Below are positions 32,749-47,700 of a DNA stretch of 64,000 bases, in pieces; position 1 is the stretch's first letter, and every line of letters begins with the position of its first letter. Below the pieces are notes generated by a model. That model did no database searches. It was not told the origin of the DNA and saw only the letters and a program-made list of their open reading frames with translations. The DNA comes from Saturnia japonica (Eukaryota > Arthropoda > Insecta > Lepidoptera > Saturniidae): positions 13,100,001 to 13,164,000 of the forward strand of contig CM065326.1 in NCBI GenBank assembly GCA_033032175.1, in the 5' to 3' direction. Made by a program: the position numbers and the translations under genes.

Positions 32749-35700
32749 CTGTAAAGACGTACATATCGATTAATAATCCTCAATTTCCTCAACCCTCAAT
32801 AGTCCTCTTATAGATGTCTTCTTTCTATATCGCTTGTTGTTTTCACTTCACTTGTATAAACAGAACTGTCTTGGGTCGAGATATGGCTCGCCTATATACT
32901 CAAATAGGACGATTGCGAAGTCACTAGAAGGTTCTTGAACTTGTAAACAACATGCGTCGAGGCACTTAAAAAGGGGAACAATCTATTTTCTAGATCATTG
33001 TTTGTTGACGCAATCCGAGCAGCAAGGTCTTTGTATGTGTTGTCTTCGATGTTTCGAGTACATTCTAGACGATTTCAGAGATTTCGAGAATGGTGCTTTT
33101 TTCTATTTTTAGTCAGAACGTAACAGTATCACCAAAATTTAGTAAGTACAATCATTTACTGAACAAGAAAAAAAAACTTTTTACCGGAACCAAGCTGGCG
33201 TGTGGGTAGGGGAGTCTCTCCGCCTGTCGCGCTGGGCTTGCTCCAGTTCATGCTTCAGTTGCTCAGCAGTCTCCACGTCGCCCTCCTCCAGGGCACGCTG
33301 GTCTGGCCTGGAACGTGAAACCCTTACTATATGCTCTAAACCATACATTTAATATACATTGATCGACACCTCGAAAGAGAAAGAGCATAGTAAACGCTTG
33401 TGTTAGAACGAGATAAGGAAGGATACAAGACAGTTTTCATATGTTTTAGTAATGTTTAATAGACGTGTTTAATTTTGGTTATGTTACTGCAACTGTATGT
33501 ATCTCGTATAACTAACAAAGAAAACCAACAAAATAGTACGAACAGTAGTGTGTTTCGTTTTTGGTCTCGCCATATTCAACATACTAGACATACAACTTTC
33601 TGTTTGACATTTACAGTATTCATAAACAATGATTATTATCTACATCACTTGCTGTCATTTTTCAATGAGTGACAATGTCAATATTTTGGGGGGTCTAAGT
33701 TCAATGGCACTGGACAGATTATGATTCACAAAGTTAATTTGTTTGATTTAATACATTAGTAACATATATTATAGATAAATCTTAGCTTTCTGCACTCGAT
33801 CTATACTATACTAAATCTATGATTGAAAGCGACGATTATATCGATAATTGTATAGTTCAGCATTACGTTTACAACAGTCATAAGATTTCATTGGTTATCG
33901 CTTTTATAGAGAACTAGCGGCGTAACTGCGGCTCCGCGCGCAGTATTTATTTACATCCTTTAATTTTATTTTTATTGACAATTCATGTGCGCAGTATTAA
34001 TTGAGGAATTCTCATCAAAATCGGTTTAAAAATATTATTCTATGCTATGATGTCTAATGTATTATTGACGATTAGTATAGCCTCTCAATGATATAATGAT
34101 ATACATATGCTTACCGTCTACGAAATTTTATCAGAATTGGTTGAGTATTGATGTTTTTTTTTTCAAAGATATCTAGAAGCAATATTGACAATTGTTATAG
34201 TCCATCAATTATGTAATTATTTACATCGTCTGTGCACAAAATTTCATCAAAATCGGCCAAGAATTAATGAACATATTTTTTATTATTTTATTTTTACGAT
34301 TACTGAAAGTTATATTGGAATTTATTATACCTTATGAATTGCTCGATGAGATAAACATCCCATTAACAAAATTTCATAAAAATTAAATTGAATTAAATCT
34401 AGACATACAGACAGACCGACAATTTTTTTTTAGAAGACATATTCGTTTTCAGTTTCGTTTATATAGCATGCCTACCGGGAAATTTTTACAAAAAATAAAC
34501 TGTACAGACAGAACTACCGGCTTTAAATTAACAATTTCGCTATAGCAATTTAAATAATATTGTCTAACAACTATGAGTAGTCTCGAAGTCAGATATTATA
34601 TCTGATATCTAGGCGACCGAGTAGGTAAACTTGGAATGTAAAACATTATCTAAATGCAAAGCTTCATCGAAATCGTTGGAGCCGTTATACATACAAGAAT
34701 TGTTCACTTAATAAGATAAGCTATAGATCCACGTTCTCTCACCTAAGCCTGGTGTCGGTATGAGGCAGCACATCCCTCATGCCGGGTTCCAACTCGTTCA
34801 GCTCCATAGCGAAACGAGTGAAACCGTAGTACAGCTCGTGGTCTGGAGGCATCGCACCTGCAAAAAAAAGGCATACACAAATAAGACAGAGCTGTTTATT
34901 TTTGTATATATTTTTCCCTTTATTCGTGAAAGGAAAAGGCAAAGGTATCTAGACCATGCAGCCGAGTCAGATGTTGTTTTATAATCTATTTTTACGTGTC
35001 ATTTATATAAAGGCTCTCTATTCTTCTACTTATCGTTTTTCCAGTGTCTATATTTTTAGGCCTTAGTAGTCTTTATTTGCGCGAAAACCTAATTATTTTT
35101 CTAAAATAAAAGCAGCCCAAGTTACTCCTTATAACATCAGCTACCTGCCAGTGAAAGAAAGTCCCGTTAAAATCGGTTGTAACGTTTCGGAGATTACTCG
35201 AAACAAAGAGACAGAAAGACATTAAAAAAAAAAAAATTGTCATAATACCATATATACTTGCATAGGCGTTTATTAAAAAACTTTTATTTTGACATTACAT
35301 GCAGACACTTCTAAGCGTATTAGATCAAAATAAAGAACCAGTTTCTTTAAGCAGTATGAGTATGAATAGTATAATAGGACATACCTGGTCTCCAAAGGCA
35401 CTTGGCGGCGGGCGGATCCCCAACGTAAAGGGCTTCAGACCAGCGTCCAGAAAGTCGAAGCCGACTGGTCCCCGCAGTCACCGCGCCGCGGACCTCATGT
35501 CTACTGCTAGACCACGAGCTCGCCTGTTAATCAATAACCTCATGACTTCTTCTCTTTCCCATGTCTTTTAACATAGAAAACTTTAGAACAAAGGTGGCAA
35601 ACAAGATGGTTAACGACTACCGTAACGCTTGTAGTAATGTATAAAAAAGGACTCCTTTTGTCCGATCTGGGTCTGCGAACTGCAACCTGCAACTCTATAA

Positions 35701-38700
35701 GGGTCCCAGGAAACTTGAGCCTCAGAAGGCTTTTACAGCTTCAACGTGGCTTGGGGCGAGCACTGAAGACACTCAGCCGCGAAAGCGTGGCATGGTCCCA
35801 TTTCAATTTCATATGCACTGGAGCTTCGAATTCGAAGATACACCACAAAACTTCTCAAAATCATTGAAGTTGGTATACATTTTCGTTAAAAATTGTCTTG
35901 TTGCGTTATAAACGTCAATTTGCTAAACTTACGTTTTGAAGATTTCATTATTATCGCGGTGCAAAGAATTATATACCTTGATGAAGTTGAGTTTGCATCC
36001 GATGTCAGTACCGTGGCATGTGATGTGCATATCGCCGTATTGGTCGACCCAACGCTGACCGCCGAACAGGTTGTGAACGCACGTCGTCACCTAAAACACC
36101 ATGCCACACCTTAGAACTCTCGATGAAAAGAAGTATAACGGTCAATACGTTAAATACGTTCGTACCAGCGAGTATTATTGATGTAAATCATTTAATGCGG
36201 CGGGTCAGACCGGTTGTTGGATCCAATGTTGGCGGATGTTGGCGTGGCGACGCTTTTGTCTAACGTTGGCGGTGAGGAACCGAGTATGTTTTTAAAAAAT
36301 ATAAATACTGGATAATTTCAAAGTTTCATGTTAAAACATTTATAGATTAAAAGCGGTTGGCAAGGATCTGTTATGAACTTATAATATTAACTTAAAACTA
36401 TAAGTCAGCATATTTTGTTTCTATATAAATGCACGTTTATTATAATAAGCAGTAGTCATTATCCATTTTTAATAAAAGACAGTCGTCTCCTGTCGTGTCA
36501 ATATACCTGCTGTATTTCGTGTGGACAATAAAAGTGTGTGTGTGAACTTTGTCTTTTTTTTTATAAAAAAAGAACCCACAGACGGTTGTCCTTACAATTT
36601 TGGTGTCAGAAGTGGGATCCCAAAACAAAATTGGGATCCAAAAAAAAGTGCGTCTGTATTAAAGTTTTAAGTGGTCGACGTTAAGTCTCAGGTACACACC
36701 CCTGAGCCCGCGCTACCCTAAACTTAGTGGTCGACGATAAGCCTTGGTAGTATACCGAGCCCGCGCTACTCCAACTGTGGTCGACGGTAAGTAAGCCTTC
36801 ACCGAAGAGTGCAAGCCCGCATCATAACATCACCACCACCACCACCACATCAAATCCAGGGTTGGCATCGACATCATCAGACTGTAGGCTCATCATCGTC
36901 ATTCACCACGGCTTCTTAAAATCTCTCACGGGCAACGCAACGGACTTCGCGGTAACCTGCAATACGATTCTCTGAGTCGCCAGGCACCCGACGCTTCATT
37001 GACGTCACGTCACACTCCTGTGACCTACAAGTTTTCCACGGCTTTTGGGAAAAGGCCGTTCTACAAAATGTTCGTGAAAGCTGTGATTATATTGTGAGTG
37101 ATTTTTTTTGTGTGAATTGTGTCCATAAATTCGAGGATTCTAAAATTTAAATCTTTTGTAAAACATACATAATTGATATTTTCAGAATATTCAAAAGTAT
37201 TCTTTGTTCGGAACATTTAATGTTTATTTGTCGAAAACGACATCTTCAATTTAAATAATTTTCTCAGAGTTTTTCTTTACGAGTTAACCTTTTTTAAAAA
37301 ATTATTATTAATATATTTTTACACCATTTAATAATAATTATACAACTTTAACTTTATTATTCTAATAATTATTCAGCATATTTCTCTACATTTCAATCTT
37401 GAAGTTAATTAATATTTTTACATTATTTTACAACAATTTGCAAATTTACATCTTTTAGATTTTATAATAATAATTTTTTGAAGTTTCTATATTTGAATAT
37501 TCTTATTTTTGTTCTTATTGTTTGTGTTTTATCATATTGTTGTATTTCTGTTGACCTGTACTGTATAAAATAATAATTATAATACATGCCTCCTAAAAGA
37601 AACAGAGTAGAAGTAGACGAAAATTCCGATTCAACAGTCGAAAATCCTAAAGAGGAAACATCAGCTAATATGACTGATAAAATTTCGCTTTCAGTCTTAA
37701 CCAAGTTTATTAAACCGTATAACGGTGATCGGCAAACTTTACCAGCATTTTTAACTAATTGTGAAAACGCAATTTCACTTTCAAGTACAGATCAACAGAA
37801 CGTTTTATGTAAATATATCATTTCACAGCTCGAGGGCAAAGCCCAAACAGCATGTTGTCACAAAAATTTTAATAATTGGTCGGAGATTAAACTTTTTCTC
37901 AGAACTACATTCGGGGAAAAAAAAACACTCTACCCATTTACTAGTAGATTTACAAAATTGTAAACAGTTACCATCAGAAGATGTAACCCAATATTCTTTA
38001 CGCGTAGAAACATGTTTAACACGATTACAGTCCGATATACACTATAGCTGCGATATAAAAGATGAACTTTCAGGCAGAGTTGCTGCTATGGAGGATTTAG
38101 CTCTTAATACGTTTTTATTAGGGATCAATTCTAATTTCTCACACATAGTACGGTGTAGGAACCCTACTACACTATCACAAGCGATTACACACGCTATCGA
38201 AGAAGAAAAATTATATAATTTAACGAAATTATCATCACGCGTTAATAAAAACTGTATATGTAATAAAAGCGGACATAGCGCTTCCGATTGTTTCAAAAAT
38301 AAAAAGGGTACAAACTCAAGGGTACAGAGTTTCTTACCACGTGAATTTTAATTCCAGTTTACCAAATAACAATTATAATAATCATAATAATAATTATCGT
38401 AACAATAATTATCAAAAACCTTTTACTAATAATCATAACAAGTCTAACTTTAATCCGAACAAAATATGCGGTTATTGCAAAAACCACGGTCATTTGATAA
38501 ACGAGTGTCGCAAACTCAAGTTTCGAAACAATAATATCAACTATCAGCGTAATTCTATTCCCATACCTATTTCACATGCACCGAACTCAACGGGTAATAA
38601 TAATTCTAATGTGCATTTTAGCGGAGGTGAGGAACAGAGAGTAAAGTTCCTCATCCGCCATAAAAAAGGGAGGATCCTCCGGCCAGACGGGTGCTATGTC

Positions 38701-38724
38701 TGGCGGGCAGCTGCCCCGACTGTT

Positions 38725-38788
<64 letters not shown>

Positions 38789-41700
38789 CTGACTACACTG
38801 TTAGCCTAAGGGGCCCTAAAGCCGCTGCGGCTTTTACAGCTTCACCGGACTTGGGGGCGAGCGCGGAGAGCACTCAGCCACGAAAGTTATAAGGACGACT
38901 CGCACGAGGGCGCCAGAGTGGCCGGACCTCGGCTCGGGCGGTCGTCGCGTACGCAAATAAGTCGCGAACTAACTGAATCCCTACACCTACGATTCGAGCT
39001 AACTCAATTATACACATAGGCACGTTCCCTTCCTCCTGGGAGGAAGGAAGGAACCATGCGAATGTGTATTCAGTAATCAGAAATGTTTCCTACACTAACT
39101 AGCGCTAACTAACTAGCGTAAAAAAGAAAAAAAAAGGTCCCTCACAGAACCTATGTACCTGTGTGGTGTGCACGTGTGTAATGTTGTATGTGGGTAACTA
39201 AGTGCTGCACGTATAGTGTCACTTGTATCGCGCGGGCGGATGCCTGACCCAAGGGTTTCATACCGAGGAACGGACCTAGGCTTGGGTCACCCGCTAAAGA
39301 GGGTGAACGTATGGAGTGTGTGCGGGAGCGAAGTTGACCGCCCGTCCTCTGCGGAGAGAACGGTGGTTACGCGGGCGTGGGCGCTGTCACGCTCTATTTG
39401 GAGAGACGAATCGGTATATTTTATTGTACATACGAGAATAAAATTTTGCGCGGCCGGTGTTTATGCCGGGTGGTCGCGTGTTTCAGAGTCGAGACGATAT
39501 AACGTCTCGACGAGGCGGGGGAAGGCGCATATGGTCTTGACGAGACCGTAATGCTCTAGGTGGTCATTGTAGTCCATGACCTCCTGAATGCCGTGTTCAC
39601 GAAGGAGCAAGATCATGATGTCGTTGCTCGCAACGTTGGAGGGAGCGCGGGGCGCGGAATTATTCATGGCCATACGAGGCTGTGGATTAGGGCGACGGGG
39701 CCCCCATGCGTTCGGAGCCGAATGCACGGGTTGTGATTGACCGCGAGGCGCGGGAGGGCCGGCGGCGGCCGGGATCTGGCGAGGCACTGGAAGCGCAGGA
39801 AATTCCCCTGGCGCCAGCAGGGGTTGCGCTCGGAGGGCTGAGGCGGGAGGCGCCGCCCGGGGGGCCGCCTGCCTCTGGTACCGAGGCCGCGTAGTGCGCG
39901 GAGCTTTGGGGCAACCGCGATAATTCGCAGGGTGCCCCTTCCCTTCGCACAGTACGCAGCTCGGGGGGGTGGTGGAGTCACGCTCGCGCGTGCACTCCCT
40001 AGTCGGGTGGTCCTCTCGGCACTTGACGCACCGCGGACGAAGATGGCAGTTACGGGCGGCGTGCCCGTAGAGCTGGCAGTTGTCCGACTGTTGTAGTCGG
40101 GTTATTGTATATATACTCAACGACAGAGTGAATATCTGTAGCGCAATGTAGGATAGTAGGGATGCGTCCTATGTGGCTCGATAGATGTCGCTATGTGTCG
40201 CTACGTAGTTAGTTGTATCGATGCGTTGATGCGTCAGTTGTGGCAAGAGATGTCGCTATGTGTCGCTACGTAGTTAGTTGTATCGATGCGTTGGTGCGTC
40301 AGTTGTGGCGAGAGATGTCGCTACATGCATATTTGTCAGGCAGATAATGAAAGTAATAATTTAAACTAAAAACGGTTTCGGTTACGTGTCTACCGGAACC
40401 TTGTAATAAACATAATGACACGAACACTTCTGTTTTTAGAAATAAATCCCGTGTTCCTAAGTTTTTCCACACACGGATGACATATAATCGTAATAATAAA
40501 TATGTTGAGAAACTTCCTCAACAAAACGAGTGTTCACTGAAGCCCCAACAAGTTCATCGCTCTTGTGGTCAATTCACTGTTGCACAGGTCGATCGATAAT
40601 AGGGCTCAGTCTAAATTTCCTAACACTCATAACAATAAGGTCACGAGACCTTTACCATGTGTTCTTAAATTTTCCTCAACACAGGTTAATCAAAACGGTT
40701 CTCACAAACAGACCAACGGACAGGGTAAACAGTCCCAAACTCACGGTCTTATTCCTAAAATGAATCTCTCATCTCGTGTTACATCGAGTTCTTTTTCTAG
40801 AGATTGTCCGCGTGAGGAACCTTACACTATAAATAATGTTAATAATAAAATATCATTACCTCATGTATTTTTAAAAACTAATTTTAATAAGAAGCCCCTT
40901 TGCTTTTTAATTGACACTGGTTCATCAATTTCGATTGTTAAACTTTCGAGGTTAATTAACCAGCCAGTGCTCGGACCGGAAACTATAAGACTTAAAGGTC
41001 TAAGTGATAACAATTCCTATTGCGAATCGCTAGGATCTATTACGCTAAAGTTCGAATATCAAATATCTCGAGTCGATAGAATAATATTCGACTACAAATT
41101 TCACGCGATTAACGATACAATTAATTTAAATTATGATGGCATTATAGGTAGCGCCCTCATTCAGCATTTCAAAATCGATGTACAATATTCTACAAATTCA
41201 CTTAGTCTACAAGGTCACATTATTCCTATTCATTTTAGTAAACCATCATATGTCCTACCTCCGCGGTCAGAGATGATTATTGAATGTCGAGTTTCCAACC
41301 AGTCGGATATTATCGGACAAAAAGAAGCCTTAGTATTAGATCAAAAATTTTGTGAAGGCGTATTTTTAGCTAATTGTATTGTTTGTTTGAAATCCAATAA
41401 CAGAGTAAATGTTTCAATTTTAAATACGACTGAGTCAGCAGTCTAAGTTGATGACTATCATGTTCAACTGACTCCGTTTGAATTCCCGGCTTCAAATTAT
41501 AACGATATTGAAACTGAACGTATTCATCAATTAAATTCTTTTGATTATGATAGATCTAAAAAGGTTCTTGATCAAATTAGATGTACTCATTTAAATCCAC
41601 AGGAAAAGAAAGCCTTAATGCATTGTATTTCAAAATATACCGATGTGTTTCATCTAGAAGGTGAAGTTTTAACACATACGGATATAATCCAACACTCTAT

Positions 41701-44700
41701 CAATACTGGGGATGCCGCTCCCATACATGTAAAGTCCTATCGCTTTCCTGAGGTACATAAGGACGAAGTTGAAAAACAAATCACGAAAATGCTTGATCAA
41801 AATATTATTCGCCCTTCAATTTCTCCATGGAGTGCCCCCGTCTGGGTAGTCCCAAAGAAGCTAGATGCTTCCGGCAAACAAAAATGGCGTATCGTTATAG
41901 ATTACCGTCGTTTAAATGATGTCACAGTTACCGAAGTTTATCCTATTCCTTTAATAAACGATATCTTAGATCAATTAGGCCACGCAAAATATTTTACTAC
42001 ACTAGATTTGGCCTCTAGTTTCCACCAGTTATGTGTAAATCCTAAAGACGCTGAAAAAACAGGTTTCAGTGTCACAACTAATAATATTTCAGGGCATTTC
42101 GAATTTACGAGAATGCCGTTTGGCTTAAAGAATGCTCCCGCCACATTCCAAAGGATGATGAATTCAGTCCTTTCAGGTTTACAAGGTCTACATTGTTATG
42201 TTTATCTAGATGACTGTATCCTGTATTCCCATGACCTTGAAACGAATATTCAGAAACTCGAACTTATATTTACTAGACTCAGAGAGGCAAATTTAAGGTT
42301 ACAGCCCGATAAATGTGAGTTTTTGCGACGAGAAGTTGCTTATCTTGGGCACGTCATAACCGACAAGGGTGTTTCGCCTAACCCTGACAAGGTCAAGGCT
42401 ATTTCTCATTTTCCCACACCTAAAACTCCCAAAGACATAAAGTCTTTTCTCGGATTAACAGGTTATTATCGTCGTTTCATTGAGAACTTTTCTCAAATAA
42501 CAAAGCCTCTTACCTCTTTATTAAAAAAAGATGTTAATTTTTGTTGGTCTCATGAACAAGAGCAAGCTTTCAACACTTTTAAACAAAAATTAATTTCAGC
42601 TCCTCTACTACAATATCCTGATTTCTCTAAACCTTTTATTGTTACTACGGATGCTTCTAATTATGCTGTCGGCGCAATTTTATCACAAGGCGAAATTGGC
42701 AAAGATAAGCCTATCGCTTATGCATCCCGTGCTTTAAATCGACAAGAAGGTAACTATTCCACGACAGAAAAGGAACTTCTTGCTATTATTTTTGGTGTAA
42801 ACACGTTACGACCATATCTTTACGGCTACCATTTCAAAATAGTTACAGATCACCGTCCCCTCACATGGTTATTTAATGCTAAAGATCCAGGTGGACGTTT
42901 ACTTCGCTGGCGATTATAACTAGAAGAATACGACTATGAAATTATTTATAAGCCAGGTCGAATTAATGCTAATGCGGATGCTTTATCCCGTAATCCTGTA
43001 AACACTTTAACTCATTCACAATTAAACAATTCTAGTTACGAAAATTATTTCAAAGATCAATTCACAAATAAACTTCCAAATTCAAATACAATTATCGAAG
43101 AACGGACTCAACCATTACACTTATCAAACATAAAAACAATCGTGTGTCCTGTCTCTTTAGACTTTGACTCATCTATACCGCATTGCGAAGAAATATTATC
43201 GCAACTCGATAATTCCGCTGAGTTGTTAAATTCCGAACGTGAACCTTTTACTATTCAATGCATAAACGATAAAAAAAAACTAATTTTGTTTTTATATACT
43301 AAAGTCCATCATTACGAGGATACAAAGTATGAAAACGTCTATAACTTATTAATAAAATTAAGAGATAAAATCTTAAATGATCACACCGGTATTTCGGAAC
43401 TCGCTTTACCTGATTTCTCTGATTCTTTTACGAAATTAGCTTATACTAAAATATACAATATGATTTCCTACGTCTTTCATAACACTACAATAAAAATTTA
43501 TATTTATAAAAATCAACTAATATACCCTACTCCTGTCGAAATTCCAAAAAATATTAAAAGAAAATCACGATTCTACTATCGCTGGTCACCCAGGATCAAA
43601 ACGAATGTATTCAAGAATTAAAACTGCCTACTACTGGAAAGGCATGCGTTCAGATATCGAGAACTATGTAAAGAAATGTAAACTCTGTCAAATTAATAAA
43701 CCATTGAGGAAATCAAATAAAGCCCCGATGGAAATAACTTCTACATCTACTAAACCGTTTGAGCGATTATCTCTAGATATCGTAGGTCCTTTACCCGACG
43801 CGGGTTTCCAAAATTTTAAATTCATCTTAACACTTCAAGATGATCTTACTAAATTTTCTAGCGCTTACCCGATGACTTCAGCTACTAGTGAGGAGATAGC
43901 CAGGAACCTCGTTCATTTTATGTCTCTTTTCGGTTTCCCTAAAACTATTTTAACAGATCTCAGTACTTGTTTTACCTCAGAATTATTTAAACAACTGATA
44001 GAAATCTTAAAAATTAAGTCACTTTTTTCTACTCCATATCATCCACAAACAAATGGTGCCCTTGAACGGTCACATGCAACCTTGAAGGAATACCTAAAAT
44101 CATTTGTCAATGAAAATCAAAACGATTGGCATTGTTATTTGTTTACTGCAATCTTAGCTTACAATACTACTCCACACTGTACTACTAACTTTACACCTTA
44201 CGAATTATTATATGGTTATAAACCCACTATACCAAATTCCTTATATGAAACTTCTAATAGCACAACTTATCATAAATACATACGCGCTCTACAATACAGA
44301 ATGCGTTTTAGTCGAGAAAAGGCTATTCAAAATATTATTAACAGTAAAGAAAGATCGAAAAGGTATTATGATACTAGTTCCCGAGATATAAGTTATAAAA
44401 CAGGTGATATGGTGTATCTTAAACACCATCACAGATTAAGAAAGGCTCTATCGCCTATATGAAAAGGCCCCTATAAAATTATTAAAGTGCACAATAAGCA
44501 CAACGTCACTCTACTCGTAGGACGTAAACACATTAAATACCACACCAATGAAATTAAACTTGCTACATCTTCTTAATCATATCTAATCTTTAAATTTAAA
44601 TCTTAACATTATTTTATATTTTATTTCAGAATATTTTGCTATGGAAGTAACGCTGATTACAAGATTACTCCAAATATTCATAGCCCAGGAATATACTTTG

Positions 44701-47700
44701 AACCAATTACGCATATTAGCTTTTATAACGATAATTGGAAGGTTATTACTCATATAGATATTATTTCTCTAGAACCGTATTTGAATAATATCGAAAAACT
44801 ATTGTACAAAACTCAAAATCTTTGTAACAAAATTCAGTCTACAGATTTCAGTGAATGCAAAGACATTTTTAGCCCTACGGAAGTCCTAGTTCAATCTAAC
44901 TATATTAAGTTACAATCCCTTTCCCATATTATTGCATCTCAATCACCAACCAAGGTCAGAAGATCCTTGGAGTTCGGTGGTGAAATTTTGAAATTGTTCT
45001 TCGGTACTTTAGATGCCGATGATGCACGAAAATACGATGCAGCAATTGAGTCATGTCGAAAAAGTGAAATAGAAATATTTCATTTAATAAAAGATAATAT
45101 TCACGTTATCAAATCGACGATAAATAATTTTTCAACACACTTGCTCATAAAGTGGCTCTAATATCACCGCAATTAGGCACATAATGACACCTGTAATCAA
45201 ACTGTGACTTTTTCATTGCTATTATTCACAAGTGAGTTATAGAGTTTTTTATCTTATTTTATTGGTCGAGTTGCTTTGTTCTTAAAAAAGTTTCGATACA
45301 TTAAAGATAATGATCAATAGAACAAATAAATTAATATACCTATTGCTTGCTCATTTCATACAAATTCGTATTTAAATAGATAATTTCAACTTGTACGTGT
45401 TTAATAAATAAAACTTTCACTCAAATATAAGTTTTGTTTTCTCTGTAATAAAGAAAACTTTAAATTCCCCATTTTATACGTGGCTAAAACGCTATCTGCG
45501 GAAAGCAAAAAAAAAAGAAACCTCATTCCTTTAGTCTATGGCCGATCGCCATTGTTAGATACGCGCGCAAACTGATTAATTTTTCCCGCCATAGCGAAAA
45601 AAAATGATTTTTATTATTATTTTCTTCACAAGTGTGTTGAAAAACGTCGTATGATACACGTGTGTATTGGTGATTACCGTCCTCGGCTGTCTTAAGACCC
45701 TCACGGCCTCACCTAATGGCTCGGGTCTCAATGGCGCCTCAGCGGTAATCACCAACATTACACACTTGTACCATAATGTACTATTAATTCATCTATTTAT
45801 AAACTCAACCAAAATGAATTAAAACTCAATTCTCAAATTAACAACATAAATAACATAATTTCTCAAATCTCTAATAATGATAATTTATTTAATTATATTT
45901 CTAAAATTAATTCTTTACTTAATTTAATTGAAAGTTCTTTGTTAGTTATTTGTAATTTATTAGATACTACGCTAAATGCAATTTTATTTTCTAAGGTCAA
46001 TGTTTTACATCCTAGTATAATAAGTCCATCAAACCTTTTTAATGAATTGTCTAAACACGCTAATCAAATAAATAAACGACTAGATTTTCCAATACAATTA
46101 AGCATAAATAATATTCATTCTTTAATCGACGTGTCTAAACTTAACTCCTATTTCTATAATAGATTGTTTTTATTCTACAAGTTCCACTGATAACACCAGA
46201 CAAGTATACTATTAACAAACACATACCTCTACCTACACCTCATGACGAATCACGTATCAACACATTCGGGTTAATTCAGCCTACTACTAATTCTTATATA
46301 GCTTCTAAGTGATGATCGAATGCATTATACCATGTTGGACAACTTAGATGTTTGTAAAACTATAAATATAAATTATTCTATTTGTGAACTTACTTCTATA
46401 TTTTCTAGCATAAGTAATCGTAATTGTGAATCGAAGTTATTAACGGAAGTAATACTGTATTTACCTTCTGAATGTAATGCTAAATTCTTATATGGTCATA
46501 TAGATATATGGCAAAAACTTCTTAATAATAAATGAATCTATGTTCAGTCAGACATAAATAAAATTACTATCAAATGTGACGATGATGTAACTGATCATTC
46601 CATTGTCGGCACAGGAATTGTCAAACTTACAGAAAATTGTAACGGTTACTCTAAAACAATCCAGTTGTTGCCAAGTAGCTCTTATTCGTTTAGTATAAAG
46701 TCTAATTTAGATAATATTAATTTTGATATAAGAAATGATGACCGTTGCAAGAAAGATATTTTTAATAATACGTTACCATATCTTTCTCCGATTTCACTAT
46801 CGAAAATCAATTTAGATTCTTTAAAGTTCGCTACTCATCATATGGATAATCTCGAAAACGAGATAAACCAACTTGAAAAAGAATCACATTTTATTAAATA
46901 TGGAACATACTATTCTACTTTCACGTATATTCTAATTGTTTTTTCATTATTATATGTTTGTTACAAAATGTGTATATGTTTTAAAAACCATAGGTCAAAA
47001 AGCCAAGGTTGTTGCATTCAAATCTTCAATCAATGCAACAATAAGAAATCAATCAGGCACAAGCCTAAATTTTCAAACTCTTTAGAGATGACTAACATTT
47101 CGTCATCAGATGAAGACTATAAGTCAACAAAATCTTTACCACTTCCTCTAACTAGTTATAGTAAAACAGATGAAAGATCAACTGGAAACATAAGGAAATA
47201 TTAACAAAATTACTGTCTATAAATAAATTATAAATATGATTTATTAATTTCTGTTACTGTGTTTTGTGTTTACCTATATTTTAAATAAGTTTTTATGTAA
47301 CTTTTAGTATATTAAGCTAGTAGTAATTCTATTTCTCTATTTTTGTCTTTACTGTATATGAAAGTGTTAATGAACATTATAAAATAATTTTAACTTTGAC
47401 AAATTTGTAATTTTCAGGACAACCTTAAATTGTTTGTATTGTCCTTCGTTTATCTTAAAGGATAAATAACCTCCGTCAAAAGGGGGGAGATGTTATGAAC
47501 TTATAATATTAACTTAAAACTATAAGTCAGCATATTTTGTTTCTATATAAATGCACGTTTATTATAATAAGCAGTAGTCATTATCCATTTTTAATAAAAG
47601 ACAGTCGTCTCTTGTCGTGTCAATATACCTGCTGTATTTCATGTGGACAATAAAAGTGTGTGTGTGAACTTTGTCTTTTTTTTTTTTTTAAAAGGACCCA

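Larger units (their letters stand above)
38627..40345. mobile_element. Insert in gag: composite-family element carrying a LINE
   Basis: The core runs AAGGGAGGATCCTCCGGCC (38666) to the GGCTCGATAGATGTCGCTAT segment (40197) and matches the uninterrupted copy at 19941-20131. Its edges are uncertain. On the left is an imperfect hairpin at 38623-38659 (GCGGAGGTGAGGAAC against GTTCCTCATCCGCC). On the right is a 65-bp tandem repeat to about 40325. A LINE is inserted within it at CCGACTGTTG. Confidence 0.75.

Noticed and set aside
38341..38892. Single 183-codon open frame across the gag end
   Set aside because: Only the part to about 38620 is gag. The rest runs through the inserted element and encodes phenylalanines from the poly(T) tract.
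39216..39551. Plus-strand open frame of 111 codons
   Set aside because: It lies antisense to the LINE's 3' UTR and the end of its ORF1, is GC-rich by default, and has no homology that I recognise.
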